A stretch of 34,059 nucleotides of DNA, taken from positions 1 through 34,059 of the forward strand of contig JAPLGS010000072.1 in NCBI GenBank assembly GCA_026390015.1, given 5' to 3'. The notes beneath the pieces were generated by a model. That model had not been told where the DNA came from, searched no databases, and worked only from the letters and a program-made list of their open reading frames with translations. Below are positions 26,875 to 34,059 of the stretch, one piece after another; the first letter of the stretch is position 1; each line of letters starts with the position of its first letter. This DNA comes from Chloroflexota bacterium (lineage in GTDB: Bacteria > Chloroflexota > Anaerolineae > Anaerolineales > Villigracilaceae). Position numbers and translations under genes: made by a program.

Positions 26875-26972
26875 GTCGTTGCGAGGAGCGTTCTTGCACT
26901 ATGCGACGAAGCAATCTCCCAAGAGTGCAGAGATTGCTTCGTCACTCGCTATCGCTCGTTCCTCGCAATGAC
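26875..26972. repeat. Dispersed palindromic repeat (GTCATTGCGAGG / GACGAAGCAATCTC type)
   Basis: The 98-bp element has outer arms GTCGTTGCGAGG (26875-26886) and CCTCGCAATGAC (26961-26972), complementary with one wobble. Perfect inner arms are GACGAAGCAATCTC (26905-26918) and GAGATTGCTTCGTC (26930-26943). This GTCATTGCGAGGAGCG...GAGATTGCTTCG motif is, to my knowledge, a widespread intergenic palindrome in Chloroflexota, deltaproteobacteria and others. Its right end overlaps the last codons of the ECF ATPase gene. Confidence 0.85.
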
Positions 26973-27754
26973 GTTAGAAATTCTTCCTGATTTCTAACCG
27001 TCTCTTTAAATCCCAATTTTTTTCCCAGCCTGGTCAACTGCGGCGGATCAACATAGGTCTGCGCCAGAACTTCATCCTGTCCAAATATATTGGCGGCCAC
27101 GCCATCCAATAATATCCGCCCTTCAGACAAAGCGATCACCCGCTCAAAATTTTCGGCGCAGAAATCAATATCATGCGTAATGGTGACAACTGTTTTTCCT
27201 TCGCGCCGCAACTCAGCAATGACATGCGCGATGCGCGCAATACTTAACGCATCCTGGCCCGTTGTAGGTTCATCGAAAATTACGATGGGCGTATCCATAG
27301 AAATGACAGACGCCAGCGCGACCATCTTACGCCACGTGGGGGAGAGATCATACGGGTTGGTTTCGGTCTTGTCACTTAATTCAGTCAGCGTCAGCGCGCG
27401 CTTGACCAATTCATCCGTTTTGTCTTTTGAATAGCCCAAATTGCGCGGACCAAATTTAACCTCTGTGCCAACATCTTTTGAAAATAATTGCTCATCAGGG
27501 TTTTGGAAGACATAACCAACTCTTGACGCGAGTTTCGCCACTGAAGTTATTTTCGTGTCCCAATCTCCTATCAAAACGGACCCGGCAGTGGGCTGCAACA
27601 ATCCGTTGAAGTGTCTCACGAGCGTTGTCTTGCCCGCGCCGTTCTGCCCGACAATGGCGACCTGCTCGCCAGATTCTATGGTGAGTGAAATTCCCTGCAA
27701 TGCTTCCAGTCCTGTGGGATAGGTGAAACGAAGATCATTAATTTCGATTTTCAT
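26942..27754 (-). CDS. ECF transporter ATPase A2 with degenerate signature
   Basis: Second nucleotide-binding subunit of an energy-coupling-factor importer. Walker A is GQNGAGKT (36-43), the Q-loop YVFQNPDEQLF (81-91), Walker B PIVIFDEP (156-163) and the switch histidine His194. The ABC signature, normally LSGGQ, reads LSPTW (137-141) with WRKMVALAS following, so one of the two ATP sites is probably weakened. The last nine of 270 residues are encoded by the palindromic repeat at 26875-26972. Its start overlaps the A1 stop by 4 bases. Confidence 0.92.
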   Translation of the reverse strand: MKIEINDLRFTYPTGLEALQGISLTIESGEQVAIVGQNGAGKTTLVRHFNGLLQPTAGSVLIGDWDTKITSVAKLASRVGYVFQNPDEQLFSKDVGTEVKFGPRNLGYSKDKTDELVKRALTLTELSDKTETNPYDLSPTWRKMVALASVISMDTPIVIFDEPTTGQDALSIARIAHVIAELRREGKTVVTITHDIDFCAENFERVIALSEGRILLDGVAANIFGQDEVLAQTYVDPPQLTRLGKKLGFKETVRNQEEFLTSLRGTSDSE

Positions 27755-28590
27755 TTCTTGAATCCTTCCACGGCTTCATCCAATGTAACTGGTAAATTTT
27801 CCTTCTTCCACAATCCTTGCTTCTTCGCCTCCCTCGTAGTGGATGTATAACGCGAAACCCCAAATCCGTTTTCAGCCAAAAGTTCTGAGGTCAATACTTC
27901 ATTGGGTTTGCCTTCCATCAAAACCTGCCCATCTTTCAAAGCGACGACTCGATCTGCGAAATTCGCGATCCATTCCATTTTGTGTTCGACCATTACAACG
28001 GTCATACCGCCCTCCGCCATTTTGCGGATCACGCCGAAGACTTCACGTGTGCCGATCGGATCCATTTGCGAGGTCGGTTCGTCGAGCACAAGCAGTTTGG
28101 GCCGCATGACCAGGATCGAGGTCAAAGCGACGCGTTGTTGTTGTCCGCCAGATAATGAATAAGGGGAACGATCCGCCAGGTTGCTGATGTCGGTCAACTT
28201 CATGGCTTCTTCCACGCGGGGTTTCATCTCGTTGCGCGGCACACCTGTATTTTCCAATCCAAATGCGATCTCTTCAAAGACCGTATATTTTGCGCCAGAA
28301 ATTTGATTGAACGGATTTTGAAACGCGAGACCGACATTCAAGACCCATTCATCCAGCGTGGATTTACTTGAGTCCATGCCAGCCACTTCAACCGTACCGC
28401 TGATCTCACCTTTGAAAAAATGCGGCACAAATCCCGCGAGCGTATAACACAGCGTGGATTTACCCGCGCCGTTTGGGCCAACAATCGCAACGAACTCACC
28501 CTCGTTCACTTGCAAATTAATATTTTGCAAAGCGGGTGTTTTTGTGAGCGGATATTTATATGTGACGTTATTTAGATTTATGAAAGCCAT
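27751..28590 (-). CDS. ECF transporter ATPase A1
   Basis: First ATPase subunit of the ECF importer, 279 residues from ATG 28590. Walker A is GPNGAGKS (38-45), the Q-loop FQNPFNQISG (90-99), the signature a canonical LSGGQ (146-150) followed by QQRVALTS, Walker B KLLVLDEP (165-172) and the switch histidine His203. ATG 28590 is preferred because the homologous N-terminus starts there; an in-frame ATG at 28635 adds 15 unrelated residues. The start lies inside the end of the ecfT gene (13-bp overlap) without a clear ribosome site, so translational coupling is likely. Confidence 0.94.
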   Translation of the reverse strand: MAFINLNNVTYKYPLTKTPALQNINLQVNEGEFVAIVGPNGAGKSTLCYTLAGFVPHFFKGEISGTVEVAGMDSSKSTLDEWVLNVGLAFQNPFNQISGAKYTVFEEIAFGLENTGVPRNEMKPRVEEAMKLTDISNLADRSPYSLSGGQQQRVALTSILVMRPKLLVLDEPTSQMDPIGTREVFGVIRKMAEGGMTVVMVEHKMEWIANFADRVVALKDGQVLMEGKPNEVLTSELLAENGFGVSRYTSTTREAKKQGLWKKENLPVTLDEAVEGFKK

Positions 28591-29357
28591 AGTTTCAACA
28601 CGATCGAAATGATAACAAGAATAACCAGACCCCAACGAATGAACTTATCAGAACTGCGGTCTGAAATTTCATAAAGCGATGTTTTCGCTTTTTTGGAAGT
28701 GAATCCGCGCGCTTCGATAGCGATGGCGCGTTCCTCCACTTCAACAAGGGAGCCAAAAACCAAAGGACTGACGAGCGGTACAACGGAACCAATTCGCTTG
28801 AAAAATGTACTTTCAGTATCCAATCCACGTGACCGTTGGGCGGCAATAATTGTTTGGGCTTTTGCCTGCATTTGCGGCAGAATTTGCAAAGTTGAAATAA
28901 TGACATAGGCAAACTGCGGAGGCAATCCGCGGCGTGTGAGGTCAGACATTAATTCACTCGGATGCGTGGTCAGCAAAAACAAGGTAAAGGCAGAGATCAT
29001 CACTGTAATTCTTGTAGCGATACGAAACGCGAACAAAAGACTTTCCTGGGTTATATCCAGAAACCAAAAGTTAAAAATAACGGTTTGCCCGATGGGTTGG
29101 AAGAATGCCTGCATGAAGAAAATAAACCCCGCCGCAGGGAGGATCAGACGGAGCGCGCTTGTAAAATATTCATTCGCAACCTTGCCAATAAAAACAAGCG
29201 GCACAATAACCACGAGTAATAAACCATGCGAAGTCCAATACCATGGACTAAATATTGAGACCAGAATAATACTTAAGGCCAAAACGATTTTGGTTAATGG
29301 ATTAAGATGATGGAGAGCGCTGTCGCGTTTAACGAAGAAAGAAAGACGTTCATGCAT
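28578..29357 (-). CDS. ecfT: ECF transporter transmembrane (T) component
   Basis: The 259-residue scaffold that links the S component to the two ATPases. About five membrane helices (roughly 22-60, 68-88, 105-130 and the C-terminal 237-257) surround a cytoplasmic coupling region. The two EcfT signature triplets are present: SRG in AAQRSRGLD (176-178) and ARG in IEARGF (216-218), whose arginines contact the ATPases. It is separated from the S component gene by a 103-base gap holding a strong hairpin, and overlaps the A1 gene by 13 bases. It is specific to this module unless other S components share it. Confidence 0.93.
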   Translation of the reverse strand: MHERLSFFVKRDSALHHLNPLTKIVLALSIILVSIFSPWYWTSHGLLLVVIVPLVFIGKVANEYFTSALRLILPAAGFIFFMQAFFQPIGQTVIFNFWFLDITQESLLFAFRIATRITVMISAFTLFLLTTHPSELMSDLTRRGLPPQFAYVIISTLQILPQMQAKAQTIIAAQRSRGLDTESTFFKRIGSVVPLVSPLVFGSLVEVEERAIAIEARGFTSKKAKTSLYEISDRSSDKFIRWGLVILVIISIVLKLWLS

Positions 29358-29409
29358 AAAAATTCCTGATTACCTGCCTGATTTGAGTACTTTGAATTAT
29401 AAACTAAAA

Positions 29410-29441
29410 AAAATCAGGCCTCGGGAAGAGGCCTGATTTTT
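29410..29441. terminator. Hairpin between the S and T component genes
   Basis: A perfect 13-bp stem (29410-29422 with 29428-29440) with loop GGGAA has A/T runs on both sides and so is a terminator in either direction. On the minus strand it follows the S gene stop by about 20 bases. It probably attenuates transcription from the S gene into T-A1-A2. Confidence 0.8.
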
Positions 29442-29460
29442 ACTAAAGAGCTGCGATATA

Positions 29461-30144
29461 TTAGCCTGCGAGCATGTTGCGGACTACGAAACCCAACGCA
29501 ACAACAACCACAACAACTACCAGCGCGATAATTATTTGAGTAGTATTGTTACCACTTTCCACTTCCGCATTCTCGGGCCGCGGGAAGCGGGCAACCAGGC
29601 GCTTGGAAAGTCCCTGTACGATGACGAAGGCAAGCATGGCGGTAGTGATCTTATCCACTGGTTCAACAAGAAAACCAGTGCTCAATACAGCCGATAGAAC
29701 GCCCTGACCAGTCTGCAGCAAATAGGCGGTAATGAAAGAAGATCCGCTGGCTGTAATGCCGCCGTAAAGATAAACAGAAATCGGAGTTGAGACAATCGCG
29801 GCAGTAAGCGCAATCAGGAAGCCTGACAAAATCACCTTCCACCAGTTCTTGAATAAACCTGCATTGGCGCATAAACCTGCCACCAACCCAATGAAAAACG
29901 CCACAGGCCACCAGGGCAGGGAATCTGGATTAAACAGACCCCAGATGGTATTTGAGAGTGCGCCAGTCAACGCGCCTGCCCATGGACCAGCAACAATACC
30001 CACGAGCACTGTCCCGATCGAGTCTAGGAAAACAGGTAATTTCAACAAAACAACGATTTGCCCTATTGCAATATTGATGGCAATCGCCACAGGGATGAGC
30101 ACCCACGTCATGGTCGTGAAATCTTTTTTGATCTTTTCGAACAT
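29461..30144 (-). CDS. ECF transporter substrate-binding (S) component, ligand unknown
   Basis: A 227-residue membrane protein with six core helices (about 13-36, 40-62, 76-95, 102-125, 137-158, 163-183) and the GPWAGALTGALSN helix (53-65) common in ECF S components. A further strongly hydrophobic helix (203-222, mostly Val and Ile) follows a polar linker; most S components have only six. GGAGGAAG is well placed before the ATG. It lies between two nucleoside hydrolase genes and ecfT on one strand, which points to a nucleoside or nucleobase-like ligand. I could not match it to a named S family such as RibU, ThiT or BioY. Confidence 0.85.
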   Translation of the reverse strand: MFEKIKKDFTTMTWVLIPVAIAINIAIGQIVVLLKLPVFLDSIGTVLVGIVAGPWAGALTGALSNTIWGLFNPDSLPWWPVAFFIGLVAGLCANAGLFKNWWKVILSGFLIALTAAIVSTPISVYLYGGITASGSSFITAYLLQTGQGVLSAVLSTGFLVEPVDKITTAMLAFVIVQGLSKRLVARFPRPENAEVESGNNTTQIIIALVVVVVVVALGFVVRNMLAG

Positions 30145-30209
30145 ATCTTCCTCCGAATGAAATATAGGTTGAATGACTTAAAAATTAGAACACTTTGAAA
30201 TCTCAAAAG

Positions 30210-31157
30210 TCACGCAAAAGGCAGCGTAAATTTTTCAATTCTTTCCAGAAATAATTCCATAAAATCACGCGGTCTCACACCGAGCGCCACTTTCATATTC
30301 GCGGGCTTTTTGGTCATGTTATAAAAATCCGCGAAGGTATTGCCCATCGAAACACCGCCTGAAAGATCAACATCCACATACAATTCCTGATAATCGCATA
30401 GTTCAGGCATGAAGGTCAACGCCAGAGTCAGCGGATCGTTGATCACACAGCCGTCAATTTTTTGGTATTCGTCGTGGAATTCCATGTAAAAACGGGTCGC
30501 ATCCGAGATGAATTTTGTGATCGGCGAATCAATTTTCAACAACCTGTTCAGATCTTCCTTCAAAAAAATACATTGATACGTCACATCCAACGGAGTGAGT
30601 ATGATCGGCATCCCCGAATGAAAAACAATATGCGCGGCGTGCGGGTCAACATAAGTATTGAATTCCGCCAGCGGTGTGGTGTTGCCTTCATGTCTGATCG
30701 CGCCGCCCATGATAAATACCTCTTTAACATTTTCCACAATGCGCGGCTCCTGCCGAATTGCCATTGCGATATTTGTCAGCGGACCGATGCAGACCAATGT
30801 GATTTCTCCCGGCGCAGACATGATCTTCTCGATTAGAAAGTCGCTTCCCTTCTGCAACTGAGGCTTGGTCTGTGGTGCTGACAATTTTGCATATCCGATT
30901 CCCTGTACTCCATGAGTCTCAGGCGCAAGCAGGGATGGCCGAACAAGCGGCAAGTCGCAGCCTTTGTAAACAGGAATATGCCTCGCCTGCGCCAATTCAA
31001 AAACGGATAGCGCGTTGATCGTTCCCTGTTCAGTAGACGAATTCCCATGCACCACGCTCAACCCTTCCAACATGATCTCAGGAGATGCCAAAGCGAGGAG
31101 AATTGCCAGAGAATCGTCGATCCCGGGATCGGTGTCCAGAATAACGTGTTTGGTCAT
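30210..31157 (-). CDS. Inosine/uridine-preferring nucleoside hydrolase paralogue with His-to-Asn change
   Basis: It is built like enzymes that split nucleosides into base and ribose. The calcium motif DTDPGIDDS (8-16), the GPLTN loop (125-129), EFNTYVDPHAAH (165-176) and His82 are retained in 315 residues. The usual active-site histidine before the last calcium aspartate is Asn240 (INDPLTL), whereas the neighbouring paralogue has His241. This may shift base specificity or lower activity on purines. Its ATG overlaps the upstream stop by 4 bases. It shares a 35-base identical stretch with the paralogue. It is cytosolic, with no signal peptide. Confidence 0.9.
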   Translation of the reverse strand: MTKHVILDTDPGIDDSLAILLALASPEIMLEGLSVVHGNSSTEQGTINALSVFELAQARHIPVYKGCDLPLVRPSLLAPETHGVQGIGYAKLSAPQTKPQLQKGSDFLIEKIMSAPGEITLVCIGPLTNIAMAIRQEPRIVENVKEVFIMGGAIRHEGNTTPLAEFNTYVDPHAAHIVFHSGMPIILTPLDVTYQCIFLKEDLNRLLKIDSPITKFISDATRFYMEFHDEYQKIDGCVINDPLTLALTFMPELCDYQELYVDVDLSGGVSMGNTFADFYNMTKKPANMKVALGVRPRDFMELFLERIEKFTLPFA

Positions 31158-32113
31158 GTTGAATCCTGTATGGAACGACTCAAGGTTTCCATTCGCTCAA
31201 TAAATAATTCGATGAAATCGCGTCCGCGCACATCCAACGCCACTTTCATATTGGCGGGCTTTTTGGAAATTTTCATAAAATCAGCAAATGTGTTTCCGTT
31301 GGAAACACCGCCTGAAATATCCACATCTATATGGTGTTCTTCATAAGTAAAAATTTCGGGCGCGATGATGGCGGCCAGCGTAAGTGGATCATGAAGGGCG
31401 CAGCCATCAAAGCCTTCATACTTTTTATAAAAATCCATGTACGTCGCAGTCGCGTCGCGGACAAAACGCGCAATGGGCGAGTCGATCCTGTTTAGGCGTT
31501 CAACGTCCGCAACGGTCAGCAGGCATTTATAAGTCGCATCCAATGGAATCAAGGTAATGGGAATTCCCGAATGAAAAACAATATGCGCGGCGTGCGGGTC
31601 GGCGTGGATGTTGAACTCAGCCAGCGGAGTGACATTGCCACCTTGCTTTATCGCGCCGCCCATGATGACAAGTTCCTTCAACGCCTGTGTGATGCGCGGC
31701 TCTTTGCGAATTGCCAGCGCAAGGTTCGTCATCGGACCGATGGTGAAGAGGGTGATTTCCTGCGGTTCTGCCAAAATACGCTCGATCAAATAATCAATGG
31801 CATGTTGCTCAACAGGTTGAGACTTCGGCTCTGGCAAAACTGCCTTGCCAACTCCGCTTGTGCCGTGGACGACTTCGCCCGATTTCCCTGGCGAACTGAC
31901 AAGTGGTAACGAGCATCCGCGTGCAACAGGGATATGACTCGCGTGGGCGAGTTCCAAAACAGCCAGCGCGTTGCGAGTGGTTTTATCTATGCCAATGTTG
32001 CCGCAGACAGTAGTTAACGCTTCGAGTTGAATCTCTGGCGAAGCGAGCGCCAGCAGGAAGGTCAGGGCGTCGTCCACGCCAGGGTCGGTATCTATGATGA
32101 TTCTTTTTGTCAT
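31154..32113 (-). CDS. Inosine/uridine-preferring nucleoside hydrolase
   Basis: A ribonucleoside hydrolase of 319 residues that cleaves the N-glycosidic bond. Calcium and ribose site residues are visible: DTDPGVDDA (8-16), GPMTN (126-130), EFNIHADPHAAH (166-177) and the terminal HDPLTLA motif with His241 and Asp242. His83 in VHGTSGVGK is also kept, so the active site looks complete. It starts 11 bases after recF and overlaps the second hydrolase by 4 bases. With the ECF importer downstream, it likely releases base and ribose from imported nucleosides. Confidence 0.93.
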   Translation of the reverse strand: MTKRIIIDTDPGVDDALTFLLALASPEIQLEALTTVCGNIGIDKTTRNALAVLELAHASHIPVARGCSLPLVSSPGKSGEVVHGTSGVGKAVLPEPKSQPVEQHAIDYLIERILAEPQEITLFTIGPMTNLALAIRKEPRITQALKELVIMGGAIKQGGNVTPLAEFNIHADPHAAHIVFHSGIPITLIPLDATYKCLLTVADVERLNRIDSPIARFVRDATATYMDFYKKYEGFDGCALHDPLTLAAIIAPEIFTYEEHHIDVDISGGVSNGNTFADFMKISKKPANMKVALDVRGRDFIELFIERMETLSRSIQDST

Positions 32114-32124
32114 GGATTCCCTTT

Positions 32125-33327
32125 TTATTTTCTTGGCGTCACCACGCCGCCGCTCACATCCCAGAGCTCTGCCTGTTCAACGAATTCGGGCGTGAACATA
32201 TTCAAATCTGTTGTGGTGAATAAAACCTGTTCGCTTTTGCCGACATATTTCAACAGGTCGGCGCGGCGGTTGCCATCTAATTCAGCCATCACTTCATCGA
32301 GCAGGATCACCGGCCATTCGCCAGTGCGTTCCTGCATCCATTCCACTTCGGCGAGTTTAAGCGCGAGCAGGGTTGTGCGCATTTGTCCGCGCGAACCGTA
32401 ATCGCTGACATCAGCCTTGTTGATGACGAATCGCAGGTCATCACGGTGCGGACCGATCGTCGTCACGCCGCGCGCGATCTCTTCGCTTCGCAAAGTTTTC
32501 AATCGCGCCAGAAATCCTTTTTGAATTTCATCCAATTCCAAATTGGAGCGGTCGATCTTTGTGTCCAATTTTAATCCCAACTGCATCTCAGGTTTCAATG
32601 GATCGTAAGATGGCTCATAGGCAAGGCGCAGCACTTCGGTTCCACGGGTCAGCTCGTGATGAATGCGGGATGCGAAGCGCTCGATTTCCTGAACAGCCTG
32701 GATGCGCCACAAAATGATCTGCGCGCCGAGCCGTACCAGCGCATCATCCCACACTTGAAGTTGGTTCGTGTCTCCTCCACGCTCGCTCAGCGTTTTGAGA
32801 AGTGCGTTGCGCTGCGTGAGCGCCTGATGATATTCACTCAGCACACGCGCATAAGCAGGGACGGTTTGCGCCAGCGCGAGGTTGAGATAACGGCGGCGCT
32901 CATCGGGCCCGCCTTCGATGATCTGCGACATTTGCGGCACAAAAATGACCGCGTTGAAATGTCCCATTACATCACTGACTTGTTTCTTCGCGCCATTTAA
33001 TAAAATTTCCTTACGCAGGCGCTGCCCGTTGACTCCGCTGGGCTCAAGGATCAGACGCGCTTCGATGCGCTGATTTGTTTTTCCGCGTTGATAATCTGCT
33101 ACAAGACGCGTGACAGCCAGCGGATTCTTCGCCTCATGAAAATTAACGATCTGCCGATCTACGTGTGTTTGCAGAGACGTGAATGCCGCGAGAAAATAAA
33201 TGGCTTCGAGTACGCTGGTTTTGCCTTGCGCGTTACTCCCAACCAACAAAACAACCCGCCGTGGAAGTTCAATATCCAGACGGGTGAGACTGCGAAAGTT
33301 GGTGAGTGATAAATGTTTTAAGTACAT
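32125..33327 (-). CDS. recF: DNA replication and repair protein RecF
   Basis: An SMC-like ATPase that helps RecO/RecR load RecA at gaps. Walker A is GSNAQGKT (30-37). The ABC signature SRGQMRT and Walker B VILLDEVMAELD lie at roughly 315-321 and 345-356. The 400 residues are slightly longer than the usual 360-370. It is usually found near dnaN and gyrB, but here it lies between peptide deformylase (45 bases upstream) and the nucleoside hydrolases (11 bases downstream). No ribosome site is obvious before ATG 33327. Confidence 0.95.
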   Translation of the reverse strand: MYLKHLSLTNFRSLTRLDIELPRRVVLLVGSNAQGKTSVLEAIYFLAAFTSLQTHVDRQIVNFHEAKNPLAVTRLVADYQRGKTNQRIEARLILEPSGVNGQRLRKEILLNGAKKQVSDVMGHFNAVIFVPQMSQIIEGGPDERRRYLNLALAQTVPAYARVLSEYHQALTQRNALLKTLSERGGDTNQLQVWDDALVRLGAQIILWRIQAVQEIERFASRIHHELTRGTEVLRLAYEPSYDPLKPEMQLGLKLDTKIDRSNLELDEIQKGFLARLKTLRSEEIARGVTTIGPHRDDLRFVINKADVSDYGSRGQMRTTLLALKLAEVEWMQERTGEWPVILLDEVMAELDGNRRADLLKYVGKSEQVLFTTTDLNMFTPEFVEQAELWDVSGGVVTPRK

Positions 33328-33372
33328 GGTTGAAGGTCGAAAGCCGTATGACCTTAGACCTTTGACAAGGGT

Positions 33373-33906
33373 TTACAGCTCGTGTTCTTCCTCATTCTGG
33401 AATTTCCATAAGCGCACAGCCAGGTCAGTGAATAATACGCCGTTGAGATGATCTATTTCATGCTGAAAGATGCGCGCCATCCAACCGTCTACTTTGAGCT
33501 TTTGTGGTTTGCCAAAACGATTCAAACCTTTGACCTGTATGGCTTCAAATCTTTCCACTTCGCCTTGTATGCCGGGGATCGAAAGACAGCCTTCCACTCC
33601 TATTACTTTTTCTTCCGAAGTTTTAGTGATCTCAGGGTTGATCATCACATAAAGTTTCTTCAGCTTTTCGGGTTTTTCCTCCGCGCCTTCATCTTCTTCA
33701 TCATCATCTTCTTCCGAATATTCGACAACGATCAACTGCTCTGAGATATTAACTTGCGGCGCGGCAAGCCCCACGCCCGGCGCATCGCGCATAGTCTCGA
33801 TCATGTCATCGATCAAGGTTTGTAGTTTTTTATCAAATTTAGTGACCGGTTTTGCCTTGCGCCGCAAGACGAGTTCAGGCACTGTGACGATATGTCTTAA
33901 AGTCAT
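33373..33906 (-). CDS. def: Peptide deformylase with acidic insertion
   Basis: It removes the formyl group from the N-terminal methionine of new proteins. The three motifs are GVGLAAPQ (44-51), EGCLS (105-109, metal ligand Cys107) and HEIDH (149-153, two metal ligands and catalytic Glu150). A strongly acidic, low-complexity insertion covers about residues 64-82, between strands where other deformylases have a short turn. The 177-residue length reflects it. GAGGAAAA precedes the ATG. It probably leads a transcript through recF to the transporter genes. Confidence 0.95.
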   Translation of the reverse strand: MTLRHIVTVPELVLRRKAKPVTKFDKKLQTLIDDMIETMRDAPGVGLAAPQVNISEQLIVVEYSEEDDDEEDEGAEEKPEKLKKLYVMINPEITKTSEEKVIGVEGCLSIPGIQGEVERFEAIQVKGLNRFGKPQKLKVDGWMARIFQHEIDHLNGVLFTDLAVRLWKFQNEEEHEL

Positions 33907-33940
33907 ACTTTTTCCTCTTTAGTAATGGCTGAAAAATAAC

Positions 33941-34059
33941 TTACCTTATTGCTGGGAACAAAGGCACTGCTCTATAGTTCCACTGTCCCAGATGGCGATC
34001 AAATAAAATACGCATCGTCTCCTTGAAATCATCAGCCGCCTTGCGTCCAGTCTGGTATA
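33941..34059 (-). CDS. Possible C-terminal end of a gene running off the window
   Basis: A minus-strand frame is open from the window edge to a TAA at 33941-33943, encoding about 39 residues that end HLGQWNYRAVPLFPAIR. The length is too short to assign a family. It ends 34 bases before the peptide deformylase start. The amino-acid composition looks protein-like, but chance cannot be excluded. Confidence 0.4.
   Translation of the reverse strand, partial: YQTGRKAADDFKETMRILFDRHLGQWNYRAVPLFPAIR

Noticed and set aside
26875-26972. The palindrome as an ordinary terminator or CRISPR repeat
   Set aside because: It has no clear T run after the stem, is a single copy here, and matches a known dispersed palindrome type.

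Overview
The window is a gene-dense bacterial chromosome segment of mixed GC. It most resembles a Chloroflexota genome, probably Anaerolineae-like. This is an inference from gene content and style: a YacL-type PIN/TRAM membrane protein, a glycine/arginine-tailed RRM protein, a malic enzyme with an N-terminal ACT domain, a DnaE with a long proline-rich C-terminal extension, and Ser/Thr/Pro-rich lipoproteins. No rRNA, tRNA, CRISPR array, phage module or complete insertion sequence was seen.

Layout. 1-320: an upstream gene's terminator, then a clear TTGACG-17-TAAGAT promoter and an imperfect palindromic repeat in the leader of a GyrA/ParC-family topoisomerase subunit (321-2924). 2937-3009: two hairpins, the second a bidirectional terminator. 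3038-3922 (-): an RRM RNA-binding protein and a small four-helix membrane protein. 4018-5579 (+): an enoyl-CoA hydratase tightly followed by an AAC(3)-fold acetyltransferase. 5641-8403 (-): two abutting alpha/beta hydrolases, one secreted or lipid-anchored. 8770-10401 (+): an isolated AT-rich membrane glycosyltransferase. 10551-18008 (-): DNA polymerase III alpha, interrupted in frame by a 426-residue LAGLIDADG intein, and RecQ. 18196-21352 (-): malic enzyme, a HAD phosphatase and MoaA. 21468-26416 (+): the PIN/TRAM protein, CysS, then a tight three-gene unit (poorly characterised Rossmann-like protein, MobA-like nucleotidyltransferase, PAP2 phosphatase) closed by a strong terminator. 26473-26871 (+): a PPC/DUF296 protein.

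26942-33906 (-): peptide deformylase, RecF, two tandem nucleoside hydrolases, and a complete group-specific ECF importer (S, T, A1, A2). The co-directional layout, with 4-bp overlaps and an 11-bp gap from recF, suggests that nucleosides or a related ribosylated compound are imported and hydrolysed to base plus ribose. The substrate assignment is inference.

Most notable observations: the large intein at the GFNK/SHA site of DnaE; a dispersed palindromic repeat that encodes the last nine residues of the second ECF ATPase; the degenerate ABC signature of that ATPase; a His-to-Asn change at the usual catalytic position in one of the two nucleoside hydrolases; and the topoisomerase that lacks a recognisable first-blade GyrA box and carries a histone-like lysine tail.
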